Assembly: GCF_015223355.1 (NCBI RefSeq)
Contig: NZ_JADFFK010000023.1
Location: 26,449 to 90,448 of the forward strand
DNA: 64,000 nt
Direction of reading: 5' to 3'
DNA from: Salipiger mangrovisoli
GTDB taxonomy: Bacteria > Pseudomonadota > Alphaproteobacteria > Rhodobacterales > Rhodobacteraceae
Below the pieces are notes generated by a model, which did not search any database, was not told where the DNA came from, and worked only from the letters and a program-made list of their open reading frames with translations. A program made the translations under genes and the position numbers. Below, one piece after another: positions 27,317 through 36,794 of the stretch. Position 1 is the stretch's first letter. Each line of letters starts with the position of its first letter.

Positions 27317-28304
27317 TGCGGTCTCCGTTGTCTGTGCCCGTGATAGCGCAGGTGCCGGTGAAGCCAAGTCCTGCGGCGCGGGTTGCGAAGCGGCGGTAGA
27401 TCGGGGTCATCACCAGCGGCGTCAGGAACATGGGCACCTGGTAGCATCCGATGAAGAGCAGCAGCGGGTCGGTCACCTGCGCCGGCAGGGCAACGAGGAA
27501 GATCCCGATGTTGCGGTTCCCGGCGATGATCGCCAGCGCTTCCAGCGCGTCGCGCCTGCCGCCCCGTGCCCGCAGCCAGAGCGTCAGCACCTGCGGCCCG
27601 AGATTGGCGGCGAAGGCCAGCGCCATCCAGCCCAGCAGGGCGCCGGGGCGCTCGATCATCGCGGGGCGGATCTCCGAGGTGAGCGCCAGCACCATCACCG
27701 TCAGCAGCAGCGCCGAAGCGCCATCGAGTTGCGCCAGGGCGGCCGGGCCGGGACGCGGCAGCAGCAGCGGGCGCAGCGCGAAGGCAAGGCCGGTGGCCGC
27801 AAGGATCACCAGCAGCAGCTTGAGCGCGGCGCCGAGGATGCCCGCCGCATCGCCGAGCGCGGGCAGCAGGGCGAAGACCGGCAGCGTGGTGGCGGGCAGG
27901 ATCAGCATCCCGAGGATCAGCATCCGAAGCGCCGGACCGGGCTCGCCGCCGACCATGAGCGTGAGATTGGGGCTGCTGGCCAGCGGCGCCCCCGCCATCA
28001 GCAGGATGAGCGCGAGGGCAACCGGGCTGCCCAGCAGACCGCAGGCCGCGGCCAGGCCGACCAGCGCCAGCGGGCAGGCCAGCTGGAAGACCAGCAGCGC
28101 GCCGAGCGTTCCGCGCAGGTGGTGGATTGCACCGAGCGCCGCGCGCGGGCCGATGCGCAGCGCGGCGGCAAAGAGCATGAGCGCCACCAGCTCCTGAAGC
28201 CAGGGGCGGACGATCTGCGCCCCCTCCGGCACGGCGATGCCGAAGGCGAGGCCGATGAGCATGAGCCATCTGGCGTTGCGGGCGAAGAAGGGCAGCGGGG
28301 ACAT
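27294..28304 (-). CDS. Bile acid:sodium symporter (BASS)-like membrane transporter
   Basis: 336 residues from ATG 28304; a GTG directly before it would add one residue. About ten hydrophobic helices run from FARNARWLMLIGLAFGIAVPEG to near residue 300. Conserved polar breaks such as LMAGAPLASSPNLTLMVGGE and AIIAGNRNIGIFLVALPAQ resemble the crossing helices of BASS transporters. It is probably a sodium-coupled organic anion carrier. It is co-transcribed with the FAD oxidase (overlap) and lies 13 bp downstream of the DadA-like oxidase, so it may supply or export a related acid. Confidence 0.7.
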   Translation of the reverse strand: MSPLPFFARNARWLMLIGLAFGIAVPEGAQIVRPWLQELVALMLFAAALRIGPRAALGAIHHLRGTLGALLVFQLACPLALVGLAAACGLLGSPVALALILLMAGAPLASSPNLTLMVGGEPGPALRMLILGMLILPATTLPVFALLPALGDAAGILGAALKLLLVILAATGLAFALRPLLLPRPGPAALAQLDGASALLLTVMVLALTSEIRPAMIERPGALLGWMALAFAANLGPQVLTLWLRARGGRRDALEALAIIAGNRNIGIFLVALPAQVTDPLLLFIGCYQVPMFLTPLVMTPIYRRFATRAAGLGFTGTCAITGTDNGDRNAPHSRR

Positions 28305-28317
28305 CACCTTTGCGCGG

Positions 28318-29559
28318 TCACGCGAAGCGGCGCGGCGAGAAGGGGGTCGCGTCGATGTTCGGGCTGCGGTCCGAGATCATCTGCGCCAGCAGGCGCCCGG
28401 TCTTCGGCCCGGCGGTGAGGCCGATGTGATCATGGCCGAAGCCGACGTAGGCTCCCTTGAGCGCGGGAGCCGCCCCGATCACCGGCAGCGAGTCGGCGAC
28501 CGACGGGCGGTGACCCATCCATTCCACCTCGCGCGCCCATGTCAGTTCCGGCATGGCGGCGCGGATGGCCCGGCGCAGCAGCGCGAAGGGCGCGGCCGAG
28601 GGCGGCGCCTCGAGACCGCCGAACTCGACGATCCCGGCAAGGCGCAGCCGGCCCTCCATCGGGGTGGCGACGAATTTCTGGGCGGCGAACATCACCGGGG
28701 CCTTGGGCATGACCGACGGCTCCCAGAGCTCCAGATGGTAGCCGCGCTCCGATTCCAGCGGAACCTTCAGACCGAGTCGCGTCGCCAGCGGGCCGGACCA
28801 GACCCCGGTGGCCAGCACCGCGGCGTCGCAGGGCAGGGTGTCGCCGCCAATCCGGAGGCCGGTGAGCACCCCGTGCTCCTCGACGAAATCCGTCACCTCG
28901 CCGATCACCAGCTTTGCGCCGAGGCTCTGGGCATGGGCGGCAAGGTCCTTCACGTAGTGCCCCGGATCGGCGATGCGGCCATGACCCGGCTGGCGCACGC
29001 CGAGCGCGAGGGCGGGGCTCATCGCCGGGTCGTAGGCCTGGAAGGCACCGTGCTCGAGCACCTCGTGTTGGAAACCGAGATCGCTGCGGGTGCGCCAGCC
29101 GAAGGCATCCGCCTCGAAAGCGGCGCGATCGGCGTAGGCGAAGACGTAATCCGAGGGGACGATCCACTTTTCCGCCGGGGTGCCCCCGGCCAGTGCGAGG
29201 TGGTCGGCCAGGCTGTCACCGATCAGCGGCGCGATGGCGCGGGCGCGTGCCAGCGTGTCGGCGGCATTGGCATGGGACATGTAGCGCCTCAGCCAGGGCA
29301 GCAGCGTCGGCAGGTAGGACCAGCGCAGGAAGAGCGGCTGATCGGGATCGAGCAGCATCTTGGGCACCTTCTTCCACAGCCCCGGCCCGGTGACCGGCAG
29401 CACCGCCGCCGACGCCAGCACGCCGCCATTGCCGTGACTGGTTCCCTCTGCCGGGCCCTTGCGGTCGATCAGCACCACCGAGTGGCCTTCGCGCAGAAGC
29501 TCGATCGCCGTGCTCACCCCCACGATCCCCGCGCCGATCACCGCCACAGTCTTCGTCAT
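28318..29559 (-). CDS. DadA-like FAD amino-acid oxidoreductase
   Basis: 413 residues from ATG 29559. The dinucleotide-binding motif is VAVIGAGIVGVSTAIELLREGH (about 5-26), followed by GTSHGNGG typical of D-amino acid dehydrogenases. The C-terminal part has WMGHRPSVADSLPVIG and GFGHDHIGLTAGPKTGRL. It deaminates D-amino acids or hydroxyproline-type substrates with FAD. First gene of a three-gene run with the BASS-like carrier and the hydroxyacid oxidase. Confidence 0.85.
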   Translation of the reverse strand: MTKTVAVIGAGIVGVSTAIELLREGHSVVLIDRKGPAEGTSHGNGGVLASAAVLPVTGPGLWKKVPKMLLDPDQPLFLRWSYLPTLLPWLRRYMSHANAADTLARARAIAPLIGDSLADHLALAGGTPAEKWIVPSDYVFAYADRAAFEADAFGWRTRSDLGFQHEVLEHGAFQAYDPAMSPALALGVRQPGHGRIADPGHYVKDLAAHAQSLGAKLVIGEVTDFVEEHGVLTGLRIGGDTLPCDAAVLATGVWSGPLATRLGLKVPLESERGYHLELWEPSVMPKAPVMFAAQKFVATPMEGRLRLAGIVEFGGLEAPPSAAPFALLRRAIRAAMPELTWAREVEWMGHRPSVADSLPVIGAAPALKGAYVGFGHDHIGLTAGPKTGRLLAQMISDRSPNIDATPFSPRRFA

Positions 29560-29630
29560 CTGTCGTTCCCCGTCCGTATGTCGGCGCCATAAGGCGACGT
29601 CGGGGCAGCATGTGCAAGGGGGCTCGGCGG

Positions 29631-30155
29631 CTACCGCGGGAACCAGGCCACGGCCGAGGGAACGCGGCCATGGTCGAGATAGAAATCGTCGAGCTGCGGC
29701 GGGGCGTATCCCGCCTCCTGCAACTGGACGTGGGCCTGTCCCCGGTGATGGATCTGGTGCTGGAAAAGATGCAGGAGCAACGGCTCGACCTTCTCGTGCA
29801 CGGGGCCGGAAGGGCGCTGCGTGAGCCTCTCCTCGTGCAGCATGGCGGGCGTGAGCGACTCGCAGAAGGCCAGCAGAAGCAGGTCGCTCTCGGCCTGCAG
29901 CCTGGCCAGCGCGGCGGGGTCGTCCACCCGCGCGCGGTTGCGCAGCGACAGGCCCAGCCCACCGCGCCTGAGCGCGTCGATGTAGTAGAGATCGACCAGC
30001 AGGATATGGTTCATCGTCAGGCTGAGCGATGGGAAGAAGCCGGGGCGCGGGTCGGTGAACTCTTCCTCGGACAGCGCGGCGAGAACGGTGTAGAGCGTCT
30101 CGTTGGCCCAGGCATTGTTGCGGGCCATGAGGGTGAAGGGCGTGGGCGCGTGCAT
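29631..30155 (-). CDS. DinB-family protein
   Basis: 174 residues. A four-helix bundle pattern with the three metal-ligand histidines of the family: MNHILLVDLYYIDAL (about 48) and FQHQIHHRGQAHVQL (about 134-140). DinB proteins are metal-dependent, often thiol S-transferase-like; the substrate is unknown. It starts MHAPTPFTLMARNNAWANE, typical of the group. Monocistronic. Confidence 0.85.
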   Translation of the reverse strand: MHAPTPFTLMARNNAWANETLYTVLAALSEEEFTDPRPGFFPSLSLTMNHILLVDLYYIDALRRGGLGLSLRNRARVDDPAALARLQAESDLLLLAFCESLTPAMLHEERLTQRPSGPVHEKVEPLLLHLFQHQIHHRGQAHVQLQEAGYAPPQLDDFYLDHGRVPSAVAWFPR

Positions 30156-30282
30156 GGGCAGGTCCTCCGGGGGCGTGCCAGCAGTTTAGCGCAAGAGCGG
30201 GGGGCGGCGAAGAAGAGCTTGGGGCGAGCCGGGCGAGCGCCAGCCCGCGCGGACGGGCAGGCTGCGCCAAGTGAAAACGACA

Positions 30283-30320
30283 TGCGAAAACAAGCAGGGC
30301 CGGAGCTTTCGCCCCGGCCC
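30283..30320 (-). terminator. Terminator at the end of the TRAP/glutamylation operon
   Basis: The stem 30297-30306 with 30311-30320 (10 bp, one mismatch, loop of four) is followed on the minus strand by TGCTTGTTTTCG. It lies 21 bp past the alcohol dehydrogenase stop. Confidence 0.65.
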
Positions 30321-30341
30321 GCATCGCTCAAGCCGAGCGGC

Positions 30342-31487
30342 TCACATTGCGGCGCGGAACAGCGCCTCGAGGTTCTGCTCGGTCAGCTCGACGGGGTTGC
30401 CGCCGCAGGAGGGGTCCTTGATCGCGCCCTTGACCAGCTCGGGGATCGACTCCTCGGTGACGCCGAGCGCCTTGAGGCCCTTGGGCACGCCGAGGCTGTC
30501 GTTGAAGGCGTCCACGAAGGCGCAGAAGCCGTCGAAGCCGCCCTCGATGCCCAGATAGCCCGCCGCCTTGTCGAAGCGCTCGCGGATCGCGTCGGCGTTG
30601 AACTTCAGCACCGCGGGCATGCAGACGGCGTTGGTGGTGCCGTGGTGGGTGCCGAAGACCGCGCCGATGGGGTGGCTCATCGCATGGATCGCGCCGAGGC
30701 CCTTCTGGAAGGCGGTGGCCCCCATGGCGGCGGCGCTCATCATCTGCGCGCGCGCCTCGAGGTCGGTGCCGTCGGCATAGGCGCGGGGCAGGTACTCGAT
30801 CACCAGCCGCATGCCTTCCAACGCGATGCCCTGCGACATGGGATGGTAGAAGGGCGAGGAGAAGGCCTCGACGCAGTGGGCAAAGGCGTCGAGCCCGGTG
30901 CCCGCGGTGATCGCCTTGGGCATGCCGACGGTCAGCTCGGGGTCGCAGATGACCACGGCGGGCAGCATCTTGGGATGGAAGATGATCTTCTTCTCGTGGG
31001 TCTCGGAATTGGTCAGCACGCCGGCGCGGCCGACCTCGGATCCGGTGCCCGCAGTGGTCGGCACGGCGACGATGGGGGCGATGGCCGAGGCGTCGGCGCG
31101 GGTCCACCAGTCGCCGATGTCCTCGAAGTCCCAGACCGGCCGCGTCTGCCCGGCCATGAAGGCCACGCATTTGCCGAGGTCGAGACCGGAGCCGCCGCCG
31201 AAGGCGATCACCCCGTCATAGCCACCGGCGCGGTAGGCCTCGACACCCGCGGCGAGGTTGCGCTCGTTGGGGTTCGGGTCAACGTCGGCGAAGAGACCGC
31301 AGGCGAGCCCGGCCTTCTCGAGGATGGCGATGGTGCTCTCGGTGATCGGCAGGGTGGCAAGGCCGCGGTCGGTGACCAGCAGCGGCTTGCTGATGCCGGC
31401 CTGCGCGCAGGCGGCGGGCAGTTCCGCGATGCGGCCCGCGCCGAACTTGATGGCGGTGGGGTAGGACCAGTTGGCGGTCAGGCTCAT
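30342..31487 (-). CDS. Iron-containing alcohol dehydrogenase
   Basis: 381 residues from ATG 31487, overlapping the aldehyde dehydrogenase stop by 4 bp (ATGA). An N-terminal NAD fold has GGYDGVIAFGGGSGLDLGKC (about 88-107), then VPTTAGTGSEV. The metal site in the helical half is TGLDAFAHCVEAFSS and HPIGAVFGTHHG. It interconverts an alcohol and an aldehyde with NAD(P). As last gene of the operon, it would supply the aldehyde for the neighbouring dehydrogenase, so the substrate probably carries a hydroxyl group. Confidence 0.93.
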   Translation of the reverse strand: MSLTANWSYPTAIKFGAGRIAELPAACAQAGISKPLLVTDRGLATLPITESTIAILEKAGLACGLFADVDPNPNERNLAAGVEAYRAGGYDGVIAFGGGSGLDLGKCVAFMAGQTRPVWDFEDIGDWWTRADASAIAPIVAVPTTAGTGSEVGRAGVLTNSETHEKKIIFHPKMLPAVVICDPELTVGMPKAITAGTGLDAFAHCVEAFSSPFYHPMSQGIALEGMRLVIEYLPRAYADGTDLEARAQMMSAAAMGATAFQKGLGAIHAMSHPIGAVFGTHHGTTNAVCMPAVLKFNADAIRERFDKAAGYLGIEGGFDGFCAFVDAFNDSLGVPKGLKALGVTEESIPELVKGAIKDPSCGGNPVELTEQNLEALFRAAM

Positions 31488-32863
31488 TTCGTCACCTTCT
31501 TGAGATGGTAGGATTTGGGGCGTGTCAGGTTGTGGTAGCCGATGACCGACAGGCCGCCGCCGCGCCCGGTCTGCTTGCAGCCGGTCCAGCACAGGCCCGG
31601 ATCGAGGTAGTCGGCGCGGTTCATGAACACGGTGCCGGTCTCGATGGCATCGCCGACCTTCTGCGCCCGTTCGACGTTCTGCGTCCAGAGCGAGGCGGTG
31701 AGGCCGAAGGGGCTGTCGTTCATCAGGGCAATGGCCTCGGCGTCATCCTTCACCTTCATGATGCCGACGACCGGGCCGAAGCTCTCGTCGCGCATGACGC
31801 GCATGTCGTGGGTCACATTGGTCAGGATCTGCGGGGTCAGGTAGGCCGCGCCGTCATCCTCGGGGAAGGTGTCGATATGGGCCTTGGCTCCCATTTCAAG
31901 CGCCTCGGCGATCTGCGCGCGGACCTCTTCGGCGAAGCGCACGTTGGCCATCGGGCCGATGGTGGTCGCTTCGTCCAGCGGGTTGCCGAGCTTGTAGCCC
32001 TTCACCACGGCAACGGCCTTCTCCACGAAGGCGTCGTAGAGGCTCTCGTGGACGTAGATGCGCTCGATGCCGCAGCAGCACTGGCCGGAGTTGAACATGG
32101 CGCCGTCGATCAGCGTGTCGACCGCCGCATCGACATCCGCATCCTCCATCACATAGCCCGGATCCTTGCCGCCAAGCTCGAGCCCGAGCCCGGTGAAGGT
32201 GCCCGCCGCGGCGCGCTCGATGGCCTTGCCGCCGCCGACAGAGCCGGTGAAGTTGACGAAGTTGAAGGCGCCCTCGGCGATCAGGGCCGAGGTGGTGTCA
32301 TGGTCGAGGTAGAGGTTCTGGAACACCGCCTCGGGCACGCCGGCCTTGTGGAAGGCATTGGCAAGCCGCTCGCCCACGGGCAGCGTCTGCGTCGCGCCCT
32401 TCAGCACCACGGTGTTGCCGGCGATCAGCGCCGGGGCCACGGTGTTGATCGCGGTCATGTAGGGGTAGTTCCACGGCGAGACCACGAAGACCACGCCGTG
32501 CGGCACGCGCTTGATGTAGCGCTTGAAGCTGGCGTCCTCGCCGACCTCGATGTCCGCCAGCGCGCCCTCGGCGATCTCGGCCATGTAGGAGGCACGCTCG
32601 TTGAAGCCGCGGAACTCGCCGCCGTAGCGCACCGGGCGGCCCATCATCTGCGCCAGCTCGGGCACGATCGCCTCGTTCTGCGCGCCGATCTCGGCGACGC
32701 CCTTCATGACGAGGTCGATGCGTTCGGCGAGCGGGCGGGCGGCCCAGTCGGCCTGAGCTGCGCGGGCGCTCTGCACCGCGGCACGGGCCATGTCGAGGGG
32801 CAGCGTCTCGCGCGTGGCGAAGACCGAACCGTCGATGGGGGAAATGTTGTTCAGGGTGGTCAT
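31484..32863 (-). CDS. NAD(P)-dependent aldehyde dehydrogenase
   Basis: 459 residues from ATG 32863. The catalytic Glu is in LELGGKDPGYV (about 233) and the catalytic Cys in MFNSGQCCCGIERIYV (about 267). The PWNYPYMT loop and the NFTGSVGGGKAIE coenzyme site are present. It oxidises an aldehyde to an acid. It lies 22 bp after the glutamine-synthetase-like gene and overlaps the alcohol dehydrogenase, so the three act as a unit. The PuuC type of the gamma-glutamyl putrescine pathway is the closest functional model. Confidence 0.93.
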   Translation of the reverse strand: MTTLNNISPIDGSVFATRETLPLDMARAAVQSARAAQADWAARPLAERIDLVMKGVAEIGAQNEAIVPELAQMMGRPVRYGGEFRGFNERASYMAEIAEGALADIEVGEDASFKRYIKRVPHGVVFVVSPWNYPYMTAINTVAPALIAGNTVVLKGATQTLPVGERLANAFHKAGVPEAVFQNLYLDHDTTSALIAEGAFNFVNFTGSVGGGKAIERAAAGTFTGLGLELGGKDPGYVMEDADVDAAVDTLIDGAMFNSGQCCCGIERIYVHESLYDAFVEKAVAVVKGYKLGNPLDEATTIGPMANVRFAEEVRAQIAEALEMGAKAHIDTFPEDDGAAYLTPQILTNVTHDMRVMRDESFGPVVGIMKVKDDAEAIALMNDSPFGLTASLWTQNVERAQKVGDAIETGTVFMNRADYLDPGLCWTGCKQTGRGGGLSVIGYHNLTRPKSYHLKKVTK

Positions 32864-32885
32864 TTTGGGTTCCTCAAGGGGCTCC

Positions 32886-34247
32886 TCAGGCGCGCTCGAA
32901 ACCGCGCGCCAGCTCGTAGTCGGTGACCGCGCGGTCGAAGTCGGCCTGCTCGACGCGGGCGGCATGGGCGTAATGCTCCATCACCTTGTCGCCGAGCGCG
33001 GCGTGCAGCATCTTCGATCCGGCAAAGGTCTCGATCGCGGCGCGCAGGGTGCTCGGCACGTCAGGCACGTGATCCATACCATAGATGTCGCCCTTGGCGG
33101 GCTCGGGCAGCTCGAGCTTCTCCTCGATCCCGGCGAGGCCCGCGGCCAGCTGCGCGGCGCAGGCGAGGTAGGGGTTCATGTCCGAGCCGGGGATGCGGCA
33201 CTCGATGCGCACGCCCTTGGTGTCCTCGCCGACGAGGCGGAAGCCCGCGGTGCGGTTGTCGACCGACCAGGCGGTCTTGGTCGGCGCGAAGGTGCCGGGG
33301 ACGAAACGCTTGTAGCTGTTGACGTAGGGGGCCAGCAGCAGCGTGACGTCGGGGGCGTATTTCAGCAGGCCCGCCACGTAGTGCTTCATCGTCTGCGACA
33401 TGCAGTGCGCGCCATCCTTGTCGTAGAAGGCGTTCTCGGAGCCGCGGAACAGCGACTGGTGGATATGCGCGGCGCTGCCGACCTTGTCCGCGTGCCACTT
33501 GGCCATGAAGGTCGCGCCGTGGCCCTGCTGGTGGGCGATCTCCTTGACCGCGTGCTTGGAGATCGCGTGGTGATCGGCGCAGGTCAGCGCATCGGCGTAG
33601 CGGATGTTCAGCTCTTCCTGACCGTGCTCGGCCTCGCCCTTGGTGCATTCCACCGGCACGCCCATGGCGTAGAGGTGGTTGCGCACGGGGCGCATCACGT
33701 ATTCCTCGCGGCTGGTCATCTGGATCGAGTAATCCTGATTGTAGGGCGAGAGGGTTTCCAGATCGCGCCAGCCGCTGTGGCGGATCTCGTCGTAGGAGCG
33801 GGCGTAGAGGAAGAACTCCAGCTCGGTCGCCATCATCGGCGTCAGGCCCATGGCCTCGGCGCGGGCGATCTGCTTTTGCAGGATCTGGCGCGGCGATTCC
33901 GCCACGGGGTGGCCGTGGTGGTCGAGCACGTCGCAGAGGATCATCGCGGTGCCCTCGAGCCAGGGGACGGGGCGCAGCGTCGCGAGGTCGGGCTTCATCA
34001 CGTAGTCGCCATAGCCCGACGCCCAGCTGGTCGAGGCGAAGCCCTCGGGCGTGCTCATGACCACGTCGGTGGCCAGCAGGTAGTTGCAGCAATGGGTCTC
34101 CACGATCGCGTGGTCGAGGAAGTTGGAGACATGGAAACGTTTGCCCTGCAGACGACCCTGCATGTCCACGATGCACACGAGGACTGTGTCGATCTCGCCG
34201 GCGCGTGCGGCGTTTTTCAGGTCGTCTAGGGTCAGGGGGGCGGTCAT
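32886..34247 (-). CDS. Glutamine-synthetase-like gamma-glutamyl ligase
   Basis: 453 residues. The glutamine-synthetase catalytic fold shows metal/glutamate ligands in MMATELEFFLYAR (about 139) and KGEAEHGQEELNIRYAD (about 204-220). The ATP/ammonium region is SAAHIHQSLF, followed by YVNSYKRFVPGTFAPTKTAW and VRIECRIPGSDMNPYLA. Such PuuA/IpuC-type ligases couple glutamate to an amine using ATP rather than serving general nitrogen assimilation. The context (TRAP importer, two dehydrogenases, an FGase-like amidase) supports amine catabolism. Confidence 0.88.
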   Translation of the reverse strand: MTAPLTLDDLKNAARAGEIDTVLVCIVDMQGRLQGKRFHVSNFLDHAIVETHCCNYLLATDVVMSTPEGFASTSWASGYGDYVMKPDLATLRPVPWLEGTAMILCDVLDHHGHPVAESPRQILQKQIARAEAMGLTPMMATELEFFLYARSYDEIRHSGWRDLETLSPYNQDYSIQMTSREEYVMRPVRNHLYAMGVPVECTKGEAEHGQEELNIRYADALTCADHHAISKHAVKEIAHQQGHGATFMAKWHADKVGSAAHIHQSLFRGSENAFYDKDGAHCMSQTMKHYVAGLLKYAPDVTLLLAPYVNSYKRFVPGTFAPTKTAWSVDNRTAGFRLVGEDTKGVRIECRIPGSDMNPYLACAAQLAAGLAGIEEKLELPEPAKGDIYGMDHVPDVPSTLRAAIETFAGSKMLHAALGDKVMEHYAHAARVEQADFDRAVTDYELARGFERA

Positions 34248-34324
34248 TCCGCGTGCTCCTTGCTGGGCTTGTCCGTGTCACCGCGCGCGGGCGCGGAGAT
34301 TTGATCAAATTATTCCACGGGATC

Positions 34325-34351
34325 GGCCCCCGCAATAGCTCTGCGGGGGCC
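34325..34351 (-). terminator. Attenuator-like hairpin between dctP and the ligase gene
   Basis: A perfect 10-bp stem GGCCCCCGCA / TGCGGGGGCC with a 7-nt loop, 24 bp past the dctP stop. No T-tract follows on the minus strand. It may protect the dctP 3' end and let the binding protein be made in excess over the downstream enzymes. Confidence 0.5.
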
Positions 34352-34374
34352 AAATGTCGCTGCGGCGGAGCGCC

Positions 34375-35412
34375 TTAGAAGTTGTAGGGCGGGCCGGCCT
34401 GGTTGATGACGCCGTTGTACTCCTCGAAGACCGAGACCACCTTGGCGTGGACCTCGCTCTCCTCGGCGATCTCCTTCCAGAACGCCTTGGCGGCGTTCTC
34501 GACCTCGGCCCATTCTTCGGGCGGCACCGAGCGCAGCTGCAGCTTGTCGCCGGTGGCGCGCAGCTTGGCTTCGCCGCCCCAGTACCACTGGTTGCGGTAG
34601 GTGTCGGCGGCCTTGATCCCGGCCATCACCAGCGTCTTGAGGTGCTCGGGCAGGTCGGCCCAACGCTGCTGGTTGACGAAGATCGAGCCGATCCAGGCGC
34701 CCGAGATGTTGTTGGTCAGGAAGTAGTCGGTGACGTTGGCCCAGCCCACCGTGTAATCCTCGGTGATGCCCGACCAGGCCATGCCGTCAAGCTCGCCGGT
34801 CTGCACCGCGACCTCGGCATCCTCGTAGGGGATGTTCACCGGCACCACGCCGAACTGCGCGAGGAAGCGCCCGGCGGTGGGGAAGGTGTAGAGCTTCAGC
34901 CCGTCGAGATCGGCAAGGCTGGTGATCTCCTTCTTGGTGTTGAAGTTGCACGGGTCCTGGCCGGCGGCCGAGAGCCAGGTCACGCCGACCTTCTCGTATT
35001 CCGCGCGCCAGATGTCGGCGAGCCCGTATTGCTGGAACAGCACCGGAACGTCGAGGATGTGCTTGGTGGCGAAGGGGAAGTAGCCGCCGAAGACTCGCAT
35101 CGGAGTGGGCGAGGCCATCGAGTCGTCATCCGAGTGCACGGCGTCGATGGTGCCGCGCTGGAGCGCCTGGAACAGCTCGCCGGTGGGCACGATCTGGTCG
35201 GCGTAGTAGAGCTCGATCTCCAGCTCGCCCTGGGCGGCGGTGTTGATGTAGTCGACGATCGGCTTGGTCACCTGTTCGCCGAGGGCGGCACCCGCGTAGG
35301 TCTGGAAGCGCCATTTGATCGGCTCTTGCGCGCGGCCGATGGAGGGCGCCGCGAGCGCAGCCGGAGCGGCCAGAGCGGCACCGCTCAGGATCTTGCGTCG
35401 TGTCAGTGTCAT
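34375..35412 (-). CDS. TRAP transporter solute-binding protein (DctP family)
   Basis: 345 residues from ATG 35412. A Tat-type signal, TRRKILSGAALAAPAALAAP, ends near SIGRAQ. The mature part is a DctP-type periplasmic binding protein: IKWRFQTYAGAALGEQVTKP, then GLKLYTFPTAGRFLAQFG, the region that holds the substrate-anchoring Arg in most members, and GELDGMAWSGITEDYTVGWANVTDYF. The Trp/Tyr-rich pocket is of the subgroup that binds 2-oxo acids or amino-acid-like ligands; the exact ligand is unknown. Confidence 0.92.
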   Translation of the reverse strand: MTLTRRKILSGAALAAPAALAAPSIGRAQEPIKWRFQTYAGAALGEQVTKPIVDYINTAAQGELEIELYYADQIVPTGELFQALQRGTIDAVHSDDDSMASPTPMRVFGGYFPFATKHILDVPVLFQQYGLADIWRAEYEKVGVTWLSAAGQDPCNFNTKKEITSLADLDGLKLYTFPTAGRFLAQFGVVPVNIPYEDAEVAVQTGELDGMAWSGITEDYTVGWANVTDYFLTNNISGAWIGSIFVNQQRWADLPEHLKTLVMAGIKAADTYRNQWYWGGEAKLRATGDKLQLRSVPPEEWAEVENAAKAFWKEIAEESEVHAKVVSVFEEYNGVINQAGPPYNF

Positions 35413-35468
35413 CTTGTCTCTCCTGTTGCGTGGTTGGGTTTGCGCCCCTCTTTGCGGGGGTCTCGTTG

Positions 35469-36794
35469 TTAATTGTTGTAGACGAGGTTGGGCAGCCAAA
35501 GGGCCAGCCCGGGGAAAATCATGATGATCGCCAGCACCACGGTCATCACCGCGACGAAGGGAATGATCGAGGTGTAGATGTCGCGCAGCCCGATCTGCGG
35601 CGGCGCCATGGCGCGCATCAGGAAGAGGTTATAGCCGAAGGGCGGCGTCATATAGGCGATCTGGCAGGTGATCGTGTAGAGCACACCGTACCACACCAGG
35701 TCGAAGCCCAGATGACCGACCAGCGGCACGTAGAGCGGCGCCACGATGACCAGCATCGCCGTATCGTCGAGGAAGGTGCCCATGACGATGAAGCTCAGCT
35801 GCATCAGCACGAGGATCATCCACGGCGAGAGGCCGAGTTTCTCGGTGAACAGCTCCTCGATGGCGCTGACCGCGCCGAGCCCGTCGAAGACCGCGCCGAA
35901 GGCGAGGGCGGCAAGGATGATCCACATAAACATGCAGGACACGCCGAGCGTGTTGCGGACCGAGTTCTCGAAGACCTCGCGGGTCATCCGGCCCTTGAGT
36001 ACCGCCGCGACGAAGGCGGCGACGGCGCCGATCGCCGAGCTTTCCACCAGCGAGGTCCAGCCGCGCACGAAGGGCACCATCATCACGAAGAAGATCACCA
36101 GCGGCAGCAGCCCGGCGCGCAGCAGGCGCAGCTTCTCGGCCATGGCGATGTCGCGGTCGGCCTTGGGCAGGATCGGGCCGAGCTCGGGGTTCAGCTTGCA
36201 GCGGATGACGATGTACACGATGAAGGCCGCCGCCATGAGCAGGCCGGGGATCACCCCGGCGAGCCAGAGCTGGCCCACCGGCTGGCGGGCGATCATCGCG
36301 TAAAGCACCAGCACCACCGAGGGTGGCACGAGGATGCCAAGGCTTGAACCCGCCTGGATCACCCCGGTCACCATGCGCTTGTCGTAGCCGCGTTTCAGCA
36401 GCTCGGGCAGGGCGATGGTGGCGCCGATGGCCATGCCCGCCACCGACAGGCCGTTCATCGCCGAGATCAGCACCATCAGCCCGATGGTGCCCACGGCGAG
36501 GCCACCTGAAAGCCCGCCCATCCAGACGTGGAACATCTTGTAGAGATCGTCGGCGATCTTCGATTCCGACAGCACGTAGCCCATGAAGATGAACATCGGC
36601 AGGGTCAGCAGCGGGTACCATTTCATCAGCTTGATCGAGGCGGCAAAGCCCAGATCGAAGCCGCCCCGGTCACCCCAGAGGCAGAGCGCGGCCACGACAG
36701 CGACGAATCCAATGGCGCCGAACACGCGCTGCCCGGTCAGCAGAAGGCCCAGCATGCCCGAGAACATGACGATTGCGATCAGGTCTTGCGACAT
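35469..36794 (-). CDS. TRAP transporter large permease (DctM family)
   Basis: 441 residues from ATG 36794, overlapping the dctQ stop by 1 bp (TGATG). About twelve hydrophobic helices, with the DctM patterns LPMFIFMGYVLSES, GLMVLISAMNGLSVAGMAIG, QAGSSLGILVPPSVVLVLYA and GTFLDDTAMLVIVAPL. It is the sodium-coupled membrane subunit of the TRAP carrier. Confidence 0.95.
   Translation of the reverse strand: MSQDLIAIVMFSGMLGLLLTGQRVFGAIGFVAVVAALCLWGDRGGFDLGFAASIKLMKWYPLLTLPMFIFMGYVLSESKIADDLYKMFHVWMGGLSGGLAVGTIGLMVLISAMNGLSVAGMAIGATIALPELLKRGYDKRMVTGVIQAGSSLGILVPPSVVLVLYAMIARQPVGQLWLAGVIPGLLMAAAFIVYIVIRCKLNPELGPILPKADRDIAMAEKLRLLRAGLLPLVIFFVMMVPFVRGWTSLVESSAIGAVAAFVAAVLKGRMTREVFENSVRNTLGVSCMFMWIILAALAFGAVFDGLGAVSAIEELFTEKLGLSPWMILVLMQLSFIVMGTFLDDTAMLVIVAPLYVPLVGHLGFDLVWYGVLYTITCQIAYMTPPFGYNLFLMRAMAPPQIGLRDIYTSIIPFVAVMTVVLAIIMIFPGLALWLPNLVYNN

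Noticed and set aside
26033..27343. A 436-codon plus-strand frame opposite the FAD oxidase
   Set aside because: Mirror of a well-supported gene with clear FAD motifs; composition is typical of an antisense shadow.
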